Position numbers and translations under genes: made by a program
Assembly: GCA_965246925.1 (NCBI GenBank)
Contig: OZ251994.1
Span: 310,001 to 374,000, forward strand
DNA length: 64,000 nucleotides
Direction of reading: 5' to 3'
DNA from: JANPPS01 sp965246925
GTDB lineage: Bacteria; Pseudomonadota; Alphaproteobacteria; Acetobacterales; Acetobacteraceae
The notes under the pieces: model-generated
Told to the model about the DNA's origin: nothing
Database searches by the model: none
Seen by the model: the letters and a program-made list of their open reading frames with translations, nothing else
Shown here: piece by piece, positions 53,540 through 62,380 of the stretch
Layout: each line of letters opens with the position of its first letter
Numbering within the stretch: position 1 is the stretch's first letter

Positions 53540-54226
53540 GTGCGCATCCTGGTCATAGGGGATGCCCAGGACGGCGCGGGCTTTGCCATGGACTGCCTGC
53601 GGGAGGCCGGGCATGAGATCATCGAGGCTAGAACCGGCCCGGACGGGCTGGAACGTGCCAACGAGGGCGGCTTCGACTCGGTCGTGCTCGACCGCACGCT
53701 GCCCGGCGGCATGGACGGGCTGAAAGTCATCGAAATGCTGCGCGCCCGCGGGAACGCCACGCCTGTCCTGGCCTTCTCGGCCCTGGCCGGCGTAGAGGAG
53801 CGGGTGCATGGCCTAAACTCGGGCGCTGACGATTATCTCAGCAAGCCCTTCGCCTGTTCGGAGCTGCTGGCGCGGGTGGAGGCGCTGGTCCGCCGCGGCA
53901 AGGCCGTGCCCGGCGCCCGTATCGAGGTGGGCGAGCTCGAAATGGACCTGCTCTCCCGCACCGTCCGGCGGCGCGGGCAGAAAGTCGATCTACAGCCGCG
54001 CGAGTTCCGCCTGCTGGAGTATCTCATGCGGCACGCCGGTGAGATCGTGACCCGGACCATGCTGCTCGAAGGCGTGTGGGACTACCATTTCGACCCGCAG
54101 ACCAACGTGATCGACGTACACGTATCCCGGCTGAGGCAAAAGATCGATAAGCCCTTCGGCGGCGCGCTGATCCATACCGTCCGCAATGCCGGCTACATGT
54201 TACAGCCCGGCGGCAAGGCGCCCTAG
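53540..54226 (+). CDS. OmpR-type response regulator, sensor partner not visible
   Basis: A 228-aa response regulator with receiver (1-120) and winged-helix DNA-binding domain (130-226). The phospho-Asp is Asp51 (VVLDRTLPG), Lys102 is in SKPF and Ser80 stands in the Thr/Ser switch position. The N-terminal acidic pair is only half kept (IGDA at 6-9), so metal binding may be weak. The C-terminal NVIDVHVSRLRQKID and GYML are typical of the PhoB/OmpR effector. GTG start four bases after htrA. No histidine kinase gene adjoins; the next gene is convergent, with both stops inside one CTAG. Confidence 0.9.
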   Translation: MRILVIGDAQDGAGFAMDCLREAGHEIIEARTGPDGLERANEGGFDSVVLDRTLPGGMDGLKVIEMLRARGNATPVLAFSALAGVEERVHGLNSGADDYLSKPFACSELLARVEALVRRGKAVPGARIEVGELEMDLLSRTVRRRGQKVDLQPREFRLLEYLMRHAGEIVTRTMLLEGVWDYHFDPQTNVIDVHVSRLRQKIDKPFGGALIHTVRNAGYMLQPGGKAP

Positions 54227-54951
54227 ACCGCCAGCGTCTCACGCCGGAAGGTGAGCACCAGCACATCCCGGTACGCGGCCTTACTAGGGTCGAGCGGACG
54301 CACGGCGGTCACGCCGTGGAACACCCGGTGGTCATCCACGAACGCCGCGTCCATCGGCTGTTCCAGCGTGAACTGACCGAGCGGACTGCGGTCCAGCGCG
54401 TGGATGCTAGTCTCACCGGAGGCGATGTTCACGCGCCCGACCAGGAGCACCAGCACCCAGTCCACGCCATCCTGATGCATGCCCTCGGGCGTCGGCTGTC
54501 CTTCCTGGCCGGGCCGCGCCTCGATCCGGAACTGATGCGCCTCGACATGCCAGGCGGGCGCTGGGCTCAGGCTGTCGAACAGGGTGGTACAGGTGGCCAT
54601 GATCGCCCGGAACGCCGGCCCGTCCGCCACCGGGCCCACCGGCTCGAACCAGCGGGCGATACCGCCGTTCAACGCGTTGAAATCCCGGCTCTGATAATGC
54701 GGCTGCGGCGGCTTGCGGCTAAAGCCGGTGGCCGTCACGCCAAACGCCGCATGCCGCCGCTTTCGGTAGCGGCCGCCATCGGCCATGTAGGTATCCAAAC
54801 CGAGGTCGTTCCAGCTTTCGGCAAACGCGTCCCACGCCGCCAGTCCATCCTGCGCCAGTTGCTGCCGCATGTCCGGGGCGCGCACGAACAGGAACCCGGT
54901 TTCCTGCAGCGCGCGGGCCCAGATGGACAAGAGGGGGGCTGCTTGATCCAT
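54223..54951 (-). CDS. 2-oxoglutarate/Fe(II) dioxygenase, PF10014-type
   Basis: A 242-aa non-haem iron dioxygenase of the 2OG-Fe_Oxy_2 group, relatives of which hydroxylate free amino acids such as L-isoleucine. The metal ligands are His159, Asp161 (MHQDGVDW) and His212 (FHGVTAV); Arg228 in AYRDVLVLTF should bind 2-oxoglutarate. ATG at 54951 has GGAGG six bases upstream. It lies just downstream of the zeta-type kinase gene (1-bp gap), so they share an operon. Substrate unknown. Confidence 0.86.
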   Translation of the reverse strand: MDQAAPLLSIWARALQETGFLFVRAPDMRQQLAQDGLAAWDAFAESWNDLGLDTYMADGGRYRKRRHAAFGVTATGFSRKPPQPHYQSRDFNALNGGIARWFEPVGPVADGPAFRAIMATCTTLFDSLSPAPAWHVEAHQFRIEARPGQEGQPTPEGMHQDGVDWVLVLLVGRVNIASGETSIHALDRSPLGQFTLEQPMDAAFVDDHRVFHGVTAVRPLDPSKAAYRDVLVLTFRRETLAV

Positions 54952-54952
54952 C

Positions 54953-55555
54953 TTAGCCTCCGGTCCCCCGCTCTGCCGCGGCGAGGGCGGCGAGAATCTG
55001 GGGCAGTCGCGGCGCAAGCCACTTGGGGGTGTCCTGAGCTTGGAAGGTGATGCGCCCATCCCTGATTTCCATCACCCGCACATGCTCCGTTTCCGTGTTG
55101 TCGACGAGGATGGCTTCACTCGCGATCGCGATGGCAGCCGGCAGGTTCGCGAGGCTGCCAGCAACCCGGCGAGCAATCGTTGCAGAGTCGATGAAATGGC
55201 CGCCTTGCACCACCCTTGCCGTCACTCTCCGGATGTTCGTCGCGACGCTATCGACGGCCACATAGCGCAGAAGCACCGAGAAGCCGTGGCCTCGCGCTGC
55301 CTGCATGCGGCCTAGAACGCCACGACCTGTCAACGTCGTCTCGAGGGAGAACGACAAGCCTTGCTCGATCGCTCGATCAAATCGGTTGAGTGCCTCTTTG
55401 CCTGCCTCGAAATCAACGCTCCTTGGGTCTAGAGGGTTGATCTCGCGTGCAATCCGGTCTGGATCGATTTCGAGGTCAACCGGATCGGAAGCGACAGCGC
55501 GAAGACTGCTTTTGCCAGCGCCGTTCGCGCCGGCATAAACGATGAACCGCTTCAA
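54953..55555 (-). CDS. Zeta-toxin-like P-loop kinase
   Basis: A 200-aa AAA/zeta-toxin-family kinase. Walker A GANGAGKSS is residues 9-17; VDLEIDPDRIAREINP and GLSFSLETTLTGR are the sugar-binding and lid-type segments of zeta kinases that phosphorylate UDP-GlcNAc. A basic RRV-rich lid follows (YVAVDSVATNIRRVTARV). TTG start overlaps the upstream small gene (TTGA). Kinase-only relatives without toxicity also exist, so toxin status is inferred. Confidence 0.85.
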   Translation of the reverse strand: MKRFIVYAGANGAGKSSLRAVASDPVDLEIDPDRIAREINPLDPRSVDFEAGKEALNRFDRAIEQGLSFSLETTLTGRGVLGRMQAARGHGFSVLLRYVAVDSVATNIRRVTARVVQGGHFIDSATIARRVAGSLANLPAAIAIASEAILVDNTETEHVRVMEIRDGRITFQAQDTPKWLAPRLPQILAALAAAERGTGG

Positions 55556-55794
55556 CGCTTCGGTTCGACGAAGCCCGGGTATGGAAAGTCCTCGGCCCGG
55601 AACTCGTCGAATGGAGCAAGCCGCTCGATGCGTCCCCCTGGATGTTCCTGCACCATCCAGCCATCCAGCCGATAGGTCAGGATCTCTCCGCTGGCGCGGC
55701 GCAAGGCCAAGGATTTTGCGGCCGCGGCCTCGAAATCCCAGACGTAGCCATCATCGGCCGGCTTGAAACCAGGGTCGGAAGCGTGGTCGTTCAT
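55552..55794 (-). CDS. Small acidic protein, putative partner of the zeta-like kinase
   Basis: An 80-aa acidic/aromatic protein (DDGYVWDFEAAAAKSLALRRASGEILTYRLDGWMVQEHPGG, ending APFDEFRAEDFPYPGFVEPKR). No family recognised. It is directly upstream of and overlaps the kinase gene (TTGA), the typical position for an antitoxin, although classical epsilon antitoxins look different. ATG at 55794 was chosen because GAGGTG lies about seven bases upstream; the longer frame to 55842 lacks a good site. Its role as antitoxin or adaptor is a guess from position. Confidence 0.65.
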   Translation of the reverse strand: MNDHASDPGFKPADDGYVWDFEAAAAKSLALRRASGEILTYRLDGWMVQEHPGGRIERLAPFDEFRAEDFPYPGFVEPKR

Positions 55795-55846
55795 CAAACA
55801 CCTCGGGGTATGATACGCCATTAAGTCAGTCGGGCGAAGCACGCTT

Positions 55847-58090
55847 TCAAGCCGCGGCGTCGGCGGCCTCGGCCGCGGGCCCGGTGGCGTTCTGCAGCAC
55901 GCGGTAGCTGGTCATGGGGCTTTCGATCGCCCGCTCGTCGAAGCCCACCTTGATGCGCCGGTTCAGCTCGCGCCCCACGGACCAGCGGCTTGCCGGCTGG
56001 GTCTTCATGCGGATGCGCAATACGTAGGCCATGTCCACGAACCGCTCCACGCCCATCACCTCCAGCGTGTCCAGCACCACCGTCGCCCAGCGCGGCTCGG
56101 CCCGCATGTCGGCGGCGATCTTCTTCACGATGTCGGTCACGTGCGCCGGGTCCTCGTTCAGGCCCACGCTGATATCCAGCAGCGCATACCCGTAATCCCG
56201 CGTCTGGTTCGTGACCGTCGTCACCGCACTGAACGGGATGATGTGCACGGCGCCGTCCAAGGCGCGGAGCCGGATGGTCCGGATCGACAGCGCCTCCACC
56301 GTGCCCGTAAGCCCGCCCAACGTCACGACGTCCCCCACCTGCATGGCATTTTCCAGCAACAGGAACAGCCCGGTGATGAGATCCTGCACCAGCTTCTGCG
56401 AGCCGAAGCCCACCGCGATGCCGATCACCCCCGCGCCCGCCAGTAACGGCGCGATGTTCACGCCGACCTCGCTCAGCGCCATCAGCCCCACCACCAATAC
56501 GATCGCCACCAGCAATGTCGTGCGCAGCATCGGCAGTAACGTGCGAAGCCGCCCGGCCCGCGCCAGATGCGCCGCGTCCGTCAGCGCCCGCAGATGCCGC
56601 TCGACCGAAGCATTCGCCCCCTCCCACACCAGCACCGCCAGCACCAGCATCAATCCGATACTCGTCACTGCCGAGACGATGCGGGCGCCAAGCCCGGTTT
56701 GATTGAGCCACGACCACGCGCCCAGTCCCCAAACCTCCAGCAATACGAAGCCGGACGCGGCGGTGATGAGCACGGTCACGGCGGCACGGACGATGGGAAA
56801 GTAAAAATCCGCCCGCGCCTCTATTGCCGAGCCCACCGTCGCCGGGCGCAGCCGGTCCATGATGCCTAGCAGTACGATGGACACGAGCCGCCCCACCGTC
56901 AGCACCGCCGTGGTCTCCAGGAAGAAGGTGATCAGCCGCAGATAGCCGTTGCGCAGTTCCACCGCCCATACCAGCCACAGCGCCATGATGTAGAAGATCG
57001 CGATCAGGTGCCAGATCGCCGCGATCCGGTTGCGGAGCGCCGGCCACGCGCCCACCGCACCCGATCCATTGCCGGCCTGGATGCGCCGGGCCACCGGCAC
57101 CCGGGCCTGCAGCACCATGACGACCACGCTGATATGCGTCACCAGCCCGAACAGCTTCAGCACCGCGTCATGCGCCGTCCGGTACATGCCGAACACGAGC
57201 CCGGTCTCCGCCACCACCCAGCCGGTCGCGAACAGCAGCACCAGGCGCCCGGCCCAGTCCGTGATGAAACGGGCCGCGTGGTCCGAGATGTGCAAGAGCC
57301 GGGTCCGCTCACCCTCCGGCGAGGCCAGCAGCGCCACCACCGCCAGCAAGGACCGCGCCACGACGTAGGCCTTGACCGCCACCAGCACGCAGGCCCGCGC
57401 CTGCGCCGTCCCCTCGATCCGCGTCCCCAGCAGCGCAAACGCCAACCCGGCGAACGCGGCAATCGGCGCCACATCCAGCAACAGCCGGCCAAACAAGTAC
57501 GGCACACGGCGAAGCGCGGCCCAGAACCGCGCCAGGCTGCGACGCCGCACCCGCACCGCCGCCACTTCCACCGCGTCAACCGTACCCGTAACCGGGGCCG
57601 TATCCAGCTCATGCGAGCCCTCGCCCGGTGCCCAATTGCCAAGTACCCGCCGCAGGCCGCCCAGCACCCGCCGCACCACCAACTCGCCAAAGCCCGCAGC
57701 GATCAGCACCACCACCAACCGCCAGCCCGCATCCAGCACCCGGGCCCGCGCGTCCGGATCACCGGCTTGTGACGTGAGCCACCGCCATAGCAGCGGCAGG
57801 TCGTTCACCGTCCGGACCGTGACGGCCAGCTGCGCCCCCGCCTCGGAGAACGCCGCCGCCGCATGGTTCAGCAACTGCTCCCCCAAACTATCCGGCTCGA
57901 GCGGTAGCGCGGGCGCAGGGACCGCGACCTTGGTCATCGCCTCCAGCGTCGCGGTGAACTCCGCCCGCCGCTTGTCGTCCTGCAGCACATCCAGCACGCC
58001 CTGCGCCTGCGCCGGGGTCAGCTTGGCCGGCGCCTGCGCCCAGGCATGCGGCGCTAGAACGAGGCAAAGCAGCAGAAGAGCGATGCGCAT
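55847..58090 (-). CDS. Large MscS-family mechanosensitive ion channel
   Basis: A 747-aa MscS-type channel with an N-terminal signal peptide (MRIALLLLCLVLAPHAWAQA), a periplasmic helical region (AQAQGVLDVLQDDKRRAEF) and about ten membrane spans. The pore helix and beta domain are GAGVIGIAVGFGSQKLVQDLITGLFLLLENAMQVGDVVTLGGLTGTVEALSIRTIRLRALDG, and the C-terminal vestibule follows (DISVGLNEDP). The ATG at 58090 is the clear start; a longer frame to 58189 would take its N-terminus from repeat copy 10. It releases solutes on hypoosmotic shock; the long N-region may have another role. Confidence 0.92.
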   Translation of the reverse strand: MRIALLLLCLVLAPHAWAQAPAKLTPAQAQGVLDVLQDDKRRAEFTATLEAMTKVAVPAPALPLEPDSLGEQLLNHAAAAFSEAGAQLAVTVRTVNDLPLLWRWLTSQAGDPDARARVLDAGWRLVVVLIAAGFGELVVRRVLGGLRRVLGNWAPGEGSHELDTAPVTGTVDAVEVAAVRVRRRSLARFWAALRRVPYLFGRLLLDVAPIAAFAGLAFALLGTRIEGTAQARACVLVAVKAYVVARSLLAVVALLASPEGERTRLLHISDHAARFITDWAGRLVLLFATGWVVAETGLVFGMYRTAHDAVLKLFGLVTHISVVVMVLQARVPVARRIQAGNGSGAVGAWPALRNRIAAIWHLIAIFYIMALWLVWAVELRNGYLRLITFFLETTAVLTVGRLVSIVLLGIMDRLRPATVGSAIEARADFYFPIVRAAVTVLITAASGFVLLEVWGLGAWSWLNQTGLGARIVSAVTSIGLMLVLAVLVWEGANASVERHLRALTDAAHLARAGRLRTLLPMLRTTLLVAIVLVVGLMALSEVGVNIAPLLAGAGVIGIAVGFGSQKLVQDLITGLFLLLENAMQVGDVVTLGGLTGTVEALSIRTIRLRALDGAVHIIPFSAVTTVTNQTRDYGYALLDISVGLNEDPAHVTDIVKKIAADMRAEPRWATVVLDTLEVMGVERFVDMAYVLRIRMKTQPASRWSVGRELNRRIKVGFDERAIESPMTSYRVLQNATGPAAEAADAAA

Positions 58091-58141
58091 CCCGCGGTCC
58101 AACACCCCTGCCGCGTAGGTGTCAACTTCAGAAATTCCGCC

Positions 58142-58181
58142 CCCTCTCCCGCTGGCGGGAGAGGGCTGGGGTGAGGGTGGA
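58142..58181 (+). repeat. Dispersed palindromic repeat, copy 10
   Basis: Perfect CCCTCTCCCGC-TG-GCGGGAGAGGG hairpin followed by CTGGGGTGAGGGTGGAAGC, in the divergent gap between mscS and the HIG1 gene. Confidence 0.9.
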
Positions 58182-58220
58182 AGCCACAAGCAGTTCTGCT
58201 AATCCGGTTGGCCCCACCTT

Positions 58221-58250
58221 CCACCCCTTCGTCCGGGAGAGGGGGAAGGA
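58221..58250 (-). repeat. Decayed inverted partner of repeat copy 10
   Basis: CCACCCCTTCGTCCGGGAGAGGGGGA, with CCACCTT just before, resembles an eroded inverted copy 40 bp from copy 10, giving another doublet. Confidence 0.6.
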
Positions 58251-58287
58251 GCATGGACAACTGCCCCTGCGTGCCCATTTCACCATC

Positions 58288-58479
58288 ATGACCAATATCG
58301 TCACGATCCTCGTCATCCTAGCCATGCTCGGCACCGTCGGTGCGCTGTTCGCCGGCCTGTTCAGCATGGTGCGAGGCGGCACGCCGGGGCGGGCCAACAA
58401 GCTCATGCAATACCGCGTCCTGCTGCAGGGCGCCGCCATCGCCCTCTTCGTCGTCCTGCTCACCCTGCTGAAACACTAG
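58288..58479 (+). CDS. HIG1-domain twin-transmembrane protein
   Basis: A 63-aa protein with two membrane helices (NIVTILVILAMLGTVGALFAGLFSMV and LLQGAAIALFVVLLTLL) joined by the conserved RGGTPGRANKLMQYRVLLQG loop of the HIG1 domain. Alphaproteobacterial relatives resemble the mitochondrial Rcf1 group, which associates with cytochrome oxidase. ATG at 58288 was preferred because the upstream frame runs through a repeat. etfB follows 57 bp later, consistent with a respiratory theme. Confidence 0.88.
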   Translation: MTNIVTILVILAMLGTVGALFAGLFSMVRGGTPGRANKLMQYRVLLQGAAIALFVVLLTLLKH

Positions 58480-58536
58480 TTTGACGAGCGGCCATCCCGG
58501 CTCGTAAACCGCCCCATCAACTGAGACGGCATCCCC

Positions 58537-59298
58537 ATGAAGCTCCTCGTCCCCGTCAAGCGCGTGGTTGACTATAACGTGAAGGTCCGGGTCAAGACGG
58601 ACGGCACCGGCGTCGAGACGCAGGGCGTCAAGATGAGCATGAACCCGTTCGACGAGATCGCCGTCGAAGAGGCCGTGCGCCTGAAGGAAAAGGGCGTGGT
58701 GACCGAGATCATCGCCGTCTCCATGGGCGTCGCGGCCTGTGCCGAGACCATCCGCACCGCGCTCGCCATGGGCGCCGACCGCGGCATCCTGGTGCAGACG
58801 GACGCCGAGCTGCAGCCGCTCGCGGTCGCCAAGATGCTAAAAGCGCTGGCGGACAAGGAGCAGCCGGGCTTCATCATCATGGGCAAGCAGGCCATCGATG
58901 ACGACATGAACGCCACCGGGCAGATGCTCGCCGCCCTGCTCGGCTGGCCGCAGGGCACCTTCGCCAGCCGCATCACGCTGGAACCTGGAGAGGGAGGCGG
59001 CAAGATGACCGTGACCCGCGAAGTAGATGGCGGGCTCGAGACGATCGAGCTCAGCATGCCCTGCATCGTCACCACCGACCTCCGCCTGAACGAGCCCCGC
59101 TACGCCTCGCTTCCCAACATCATGAAGGCGCGCAAGAAGCCGATCGAGACCATCACCCCCGCCGACCTCGGCGTCGACCCGGCACCGCGCCTGACCCTCG
59201 TCAGCGTGGCCGAGCCGCCGCGCCGGGTGGCCGGCGTCAAGGTCAAGACGGTGGCCGAACTCGTGTCCAAGCTCCGAACCGAAGCGAAGGTGATCTGA
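58537..59298 (+). CDS. etfB: Electron transfer flavoprotein subunit beta
   Basis: A 253-aa ETF beta subunit carrying AMP and part of the FAD environment; it accepts electrons from acyl-CoA dehydrogenases. The KLLVPVKRVVDYNVKVRVK start, the MSMNPFDEIAVEEAVRLKE segment, the DPAPRLTL C-terminus and the VTTDLRLNEPRYASLPNIMKARKKPIE signature are intact. It is directly followed by etfA (one base between). Confidence 0.96.
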   Translation: MKLLVPVKRVVDYNVKVRVKTDGTGVETQGVKMSMNPFDEIAVEEAVRLKEKGVVTEIIAVSMGVAACAETIRTALAMGADRGILVQTDAELQPLAVAKMLKALADKEQPGFIIMGKQAIDDDMNATGQMLAALLGWPQGTFASRITLEPGEGGGKMTVTREVDGGLETIELSMPCIVTTDLRLNEPRYASLPNIMKARKKPIETITPADLGVDPAPRLTLVSVAEPPRRVAGVKVKTVAELVSKLRTEAKVI

Positions 59299-59299
59299 C

Positions 59300-60238
59300 A
59301 TGGCATCCCTGGTCCTGCTCGATTTCGACGAACACGGCATCAAGCAGCCGTCCCGTAGCGCCGTCGCCGCCGCAAGCGCCCTGGGCGAAGTACACGTGCT
59401 GGTCGTAGGCGCGAACGTCACCGCCGCAGCCGACGCCGCCAGCAAGCTGCCCGGCGTCACCAAGGTCCACGTCGCCGACGGCCCCGCCTACGCGCACGCG
59501 CTGGCCGAGCCGCTCGCCGCGCTGCTGGTCAGCATGGCCGGGCACCACGATCACATCATGGCCGCCAGCACCGCCACTGGTAAGAACGTCATGCCCCGCG
59601 TCGCCGCGCTCCTGGACGTGCAGCCCATCAGCGACGTGTCCGGCATCGTGGACGCCGACACCTTCATCCGCCCCATCTACGCCGGCAACGCCATGGCCAC
59701 CGTCCGCAGCGCCGACCCGAAGAAGGTCATGACCATCCGCGCCGCCTCGTTCGACCCGGTCGGCACCGAAGGCGGCTCCGCCCCGATCGAACCCGTGACC
59801 GCCCCCGAGATGGCCAGCACCTCCCGCTTCATCTCGGCCGAGCTGTCCAAATCCGAGCGTCCGGAACTCACCGCCGCCCGCGTCGTGATCTCCGGCGGGC
59901 GCGGCATGCAGAACGGCGAGAACTTCAAGCTGCTGGAGCCCGTGGCAGACCTCCTGGGCGCCGCCGTCGGCGCATCCCGCGCGGCGGTGGACGCCGGCTA
60001 CGTGCCGAACGACTACCAGGTCGGCCAAACCGGCAAGATCGTGGCCCCGGACCTCTATGTCGCCATCGGCATCTCGGGCGCCATCCAGCACCTGGCCGGC
60101 ATGAAGGACAGCAAGATCATCGTCGCCATCAACAAGGACGAGGACGCGCCGATCTTCCAAGTCGCCGATTACGGCCTGGTCGGTGATCTCTTCACCGCGC
60201 TGCCGGAACTCCAGGCCGAACTAGGGCGCACCGCTTGA
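59300..60238 (+). CDS. etfA: Electron transfer flavoprotein subunit alpha
   Basis: A 312-aa ETF alpha subunit. The C-terminal FAD-binding signature GRGMQNGENFKLLEPVADLLGAAVGASRAAVDAGYVPNDYQVGQTGKIVAPDLYVAIGISGAIQHLAGM is complete. The heterodimer shuttles electrons from beta-oxidation to ETF:ubiquinone oxidoreductase. The stop overlaps the next gene as TTGA. Confidence 0.96.
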   Translation: MASLVLLDFDEHGIKQPSRSAVAAASALGEVHVLVVGANVTAAADAASKLPGVTKVHVADGPAYAHALAEPLAALLVSMAGHHDHIMAASTATGKNVMPRVAALLDVQPISDVSGIVDADTFIRPIYAGNAMATVRSADPKKVMTIRAASFDPVGTEGGSAPIEPVTAPEMASTSRFISAELSKSERPELTAARVVISGGRGMQNGENFKLLEPVADLLGAAVGASRAAVDAGYVPNDYQVGQTGKIVAPDLYVAIGISGAIQHLAGMKDSKIIVAINKDEDAPIFQVADYGLVGDLFTALPELQAELGRTA

Positions 60239-61164
60239 GGGCACCGGCTGTGCAACCCACCAGTGTGGAATCGACCAGTGTGCAATCGCCCGATATAAAC
60301 TCATTGGGCGTAGTCGGCGCCGGGCAGATGGGCGCCGGTATCGCCCACGTCTGCGCCCTGGCCGGCCTGCCCGTCATCCTGATGGACGTGAAGGCCGAGG
60401 CGCTGGACAAGGCGCTCGGCGTGATCGGCAAGAACATCGACCGCCAGATCGCCAAGGGTGCCGCGACCGAGGCCGACAAGGGCGGGGCGCTGGCCCGCAT
60501 CCGCACCAGCACCGACTATTCCGTCTGCGGCGACGTTGACCTCGTGATCGAGGCTGCGACCGAAAAAGAGGAAGTCAAGCGCTCGATCTTCAAGGCCCTC
60601 ATCCCGCACCTCAAGCCCGCCTGCCTGCTCGCCAGCAACACCAGCAGCATCAGCATCACCCGGCTCGGCGCCAGCACGGATCGCCCGGAAAAGTTCATCG
60701 GCATGCACTTCATGAACCCGGTGCCGGTCATGAAGTTGGTGGAGGTCATCCGCGGTATCGCCACCGACACGCCGACCTTCGAGGCGATCCAAGCCCTCGC
60801 CGTCCGTCTGGACAAGATCACCTCCGTCAGCGAGGACTTTCCCGCCTTCATCGTGAACCGCATCCTGGTGCCGATGATCAACGAGGCGGTGTATGCGCTG
60901 TACGAAGGCGTCGGCACGGTCGAGGGTATCGACACGGCGATGAAGCTGGGCGCCAATCACAAGATGGGCCCGCTCGAACTCGCGGATTTCATCGGCCTCG
61001 ACACCTGCCTCAGCATCATGCAGGTGCTTTATGAAGGCCTGAGCGACAGCAAATACCGCCCCTGCCCATTGCTCGTGAAATACGTCGAGGCCGGCTGGTA
61101 TGGCCGGAAGGCGGGGCGGGGCTTCTACGACTACGCCGTAACCCCGCCCCGCCCGACCCGTTAG
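60235..61164 (+). CDS. hbd: 3-hydroxybutyryl-CoA dehydrogenase
   Basis: A 309-aa 3-hydroxyacyl-CoA dehydrogenase acting on 3-hydroxybutyryl-CoA in beta-oxidation or PHB turnover. Rossmann GVVGAGQMGAGIAHV is near residue 25, and EKFIGMHFMNPVPVMKLVEVI, DFPAFIVNRIL and GPLELADFIGLDTCL follow. The first 22 residues (VQPTSVESTSVQSPDI) are not conserved and contain a 15-bp tandem duplication (60259-60288). The TTG start at 60235 overlaps the etfA stop as TTGA; GTG at 60250, 60265 or 60280 are alternatives. The 3' stop overlaps the convergent gene by four bases. Confidence 0.93.
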   Translation: MRAPAVQPTSVESTSVQSPDINSLGVVGAGQMGAGIAHVCALAGLPVILMDVKAEALDKALGVIGKNIDRQIAKGAATEADKGGALARIRTSTDYSVCGDVDLVIEAATEKEEVKRSIFKALIPHLKPACLLASNTSSISITRLGASTDRPEKFIGMHFMNPVPVMKLVEVIRGIATDTPTFEAIQALAVRLDKITSVSEDFPAFIVNRILVPMINEAVYALYEGVGTVEGIDTAMKLGANHKMGPLELADFIGLDTCLSIMQVLYEGLSDSKYRPCPLLVKYVEAGWYGRKAGRGFYDYAVTPPRPTR

Positions 61165-62264
61165 CGGAAGCTGTAGTCGGGCAACTGTATTACGGTGTCG
61201 CTTGAGGCCGTGACCACCGGGGCCATGCTGGCCGGCAACGACACCGGCTTCGGCGCCGCGATACCGATCTCCGTGCTGGACGTGATCGCCTTCGTGCCCA
61301 GGATCTGGTTGACCACCCCCGCCGCTTCCGGCGTGAACGTCAGTGACGCGCCAGCACCGATCTTGAACACGGCCGCCGGCTCCAGGTTGAAGCCGTTCAG
61401 CTTCACGTTCGCGTCCACCACGCCGTTCTGCAGATCCACCACGAAGTCGGTGAGCGTAATCGTGCCCGCCTTGTCCGACAGCTCGATCCCGCTGCCCTGA
61501 TGCAGCAGCACGTCATTCGTGCCCGGCCCGTCTGTCCCGCCCGTGATCGGGAAATCCGCCACGACCTTGCCGTCCGTGGCGGACACCGTCGCCAAGCCCA
61601 CGCCCTTCACCGTCACACCGAGCGACTCCAGGGTCTTGGCCGAGGTGAGCGTGATCGCGGTGTCGCCCCCGATCACCGCCTGCTGCGCCGGTGCGGAAAA
61701 CAGGTTCTGCGAGTTCAAGAACTGCGTGACCTTCGCCGGGCTCGTGCCGATCGGGAACGGGTCCACCACTGGGGCCGTGCTCGCGATGCCCACCTGGGTC
61801 GAGGTCGTGATGGCCGTGACACCCAGCGCCTGGTCCACGCCGGAGGCTGCCAGCGGGGTGAACGTCAGCGCGCCATTCGGCCCCAGCGCGAACACGGCAT
61901 AGTTGCCAATCGCGGCGCCATTGATCGTGGCGTTCGCAAACACCAGGCCGTTCAGCGTATCGATCCTGAAGTCGGAGATACCGACCGTCCCCTTGGCGGT
62001 CGCAAGCTGCAGGCCGCTGCCCTGATGCAGGATCACGTCGCTCAGGCTAGACTTGTCGTCGGTACCGCCGGTAATGCGGAAATCCGCAGACACCCCGCCC
62101 GAGGCTTGCGCGGACAGGCGCGTAGAGCCCAATCCTGTCACGGTGATACCCAGCGAGGCGAGAGTCTTGGCCGAGGTGAGATTCACCACGGTATCGCCAC
62201 CGATGATGGGACTTTCCTGCGACAGAACGGCCGAAGCCGTGCGGGACGAAACTGATGTTGCCAT
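61161..62264 (-). CDS. Duplicated-domain protein of unknown function
   Basis: A 367-aa protein made of two copies of a domain of about 145 residues: residues 20-165 and 197-341. Shared landmarks are IGGDT, LTSAKTL-SLG, ITGGTD, LHQGSG, the F-V/I-D-N-G segment, LTFTP and an I-T-S/T-S-T pattern with IGIA. It contains no cysteine or tryptophan and no obvious signal peptide, and has a beta-rich look. An SD (GGAG) lies eight bases before the ATG. It is divergent from an ECF sigma/anti-sigma pair across 116 bp, so it may be a target of that sigma factor. Family not recognised. Confidence 0.75.
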   Translation of the reverse strand: MATSVSSRTASAVLSQESPIIGGDTVVNLTSAKTLASLGITVTGLGSTRLSAQASGGVSADFRITGGTDDKSSLSDVILHQGSGLQLATAKGTVGISDFRIDTLNGLVFANATINGAAIGNYAVFALGPNGALTFTPLAASGVDQALGVTAITTSTQVGIASTAPVVDPFPIGTSPAKVTQFLNSQNLFSAPAQQAVIGGDTAITLTSAKTLESLGVTVKGVGLATVSATDGKVVADFPITGGTDGPGTNDVLLHQGSGIELSDKAGTITLTDFVVDLQNGVVDANVKLNGFNLEPAAVFKIGAGASLTFTPEAAGVVNQILGTKAITSSTEIGIAAPKPVSLPASMAPVVTASSDTVIQLPDYSFR

Positions 62265-62380
62265 TTTATGCTCCAGATGCGGTGGGGCGGGCGGCTTGAC
62301 TCTCCGCCTGCTATCCCCGATCGGGTTGGCGGGCCGGGTTTGGATGCACGGTCACGCAAACGTCAGAGACCTACGCGCGG

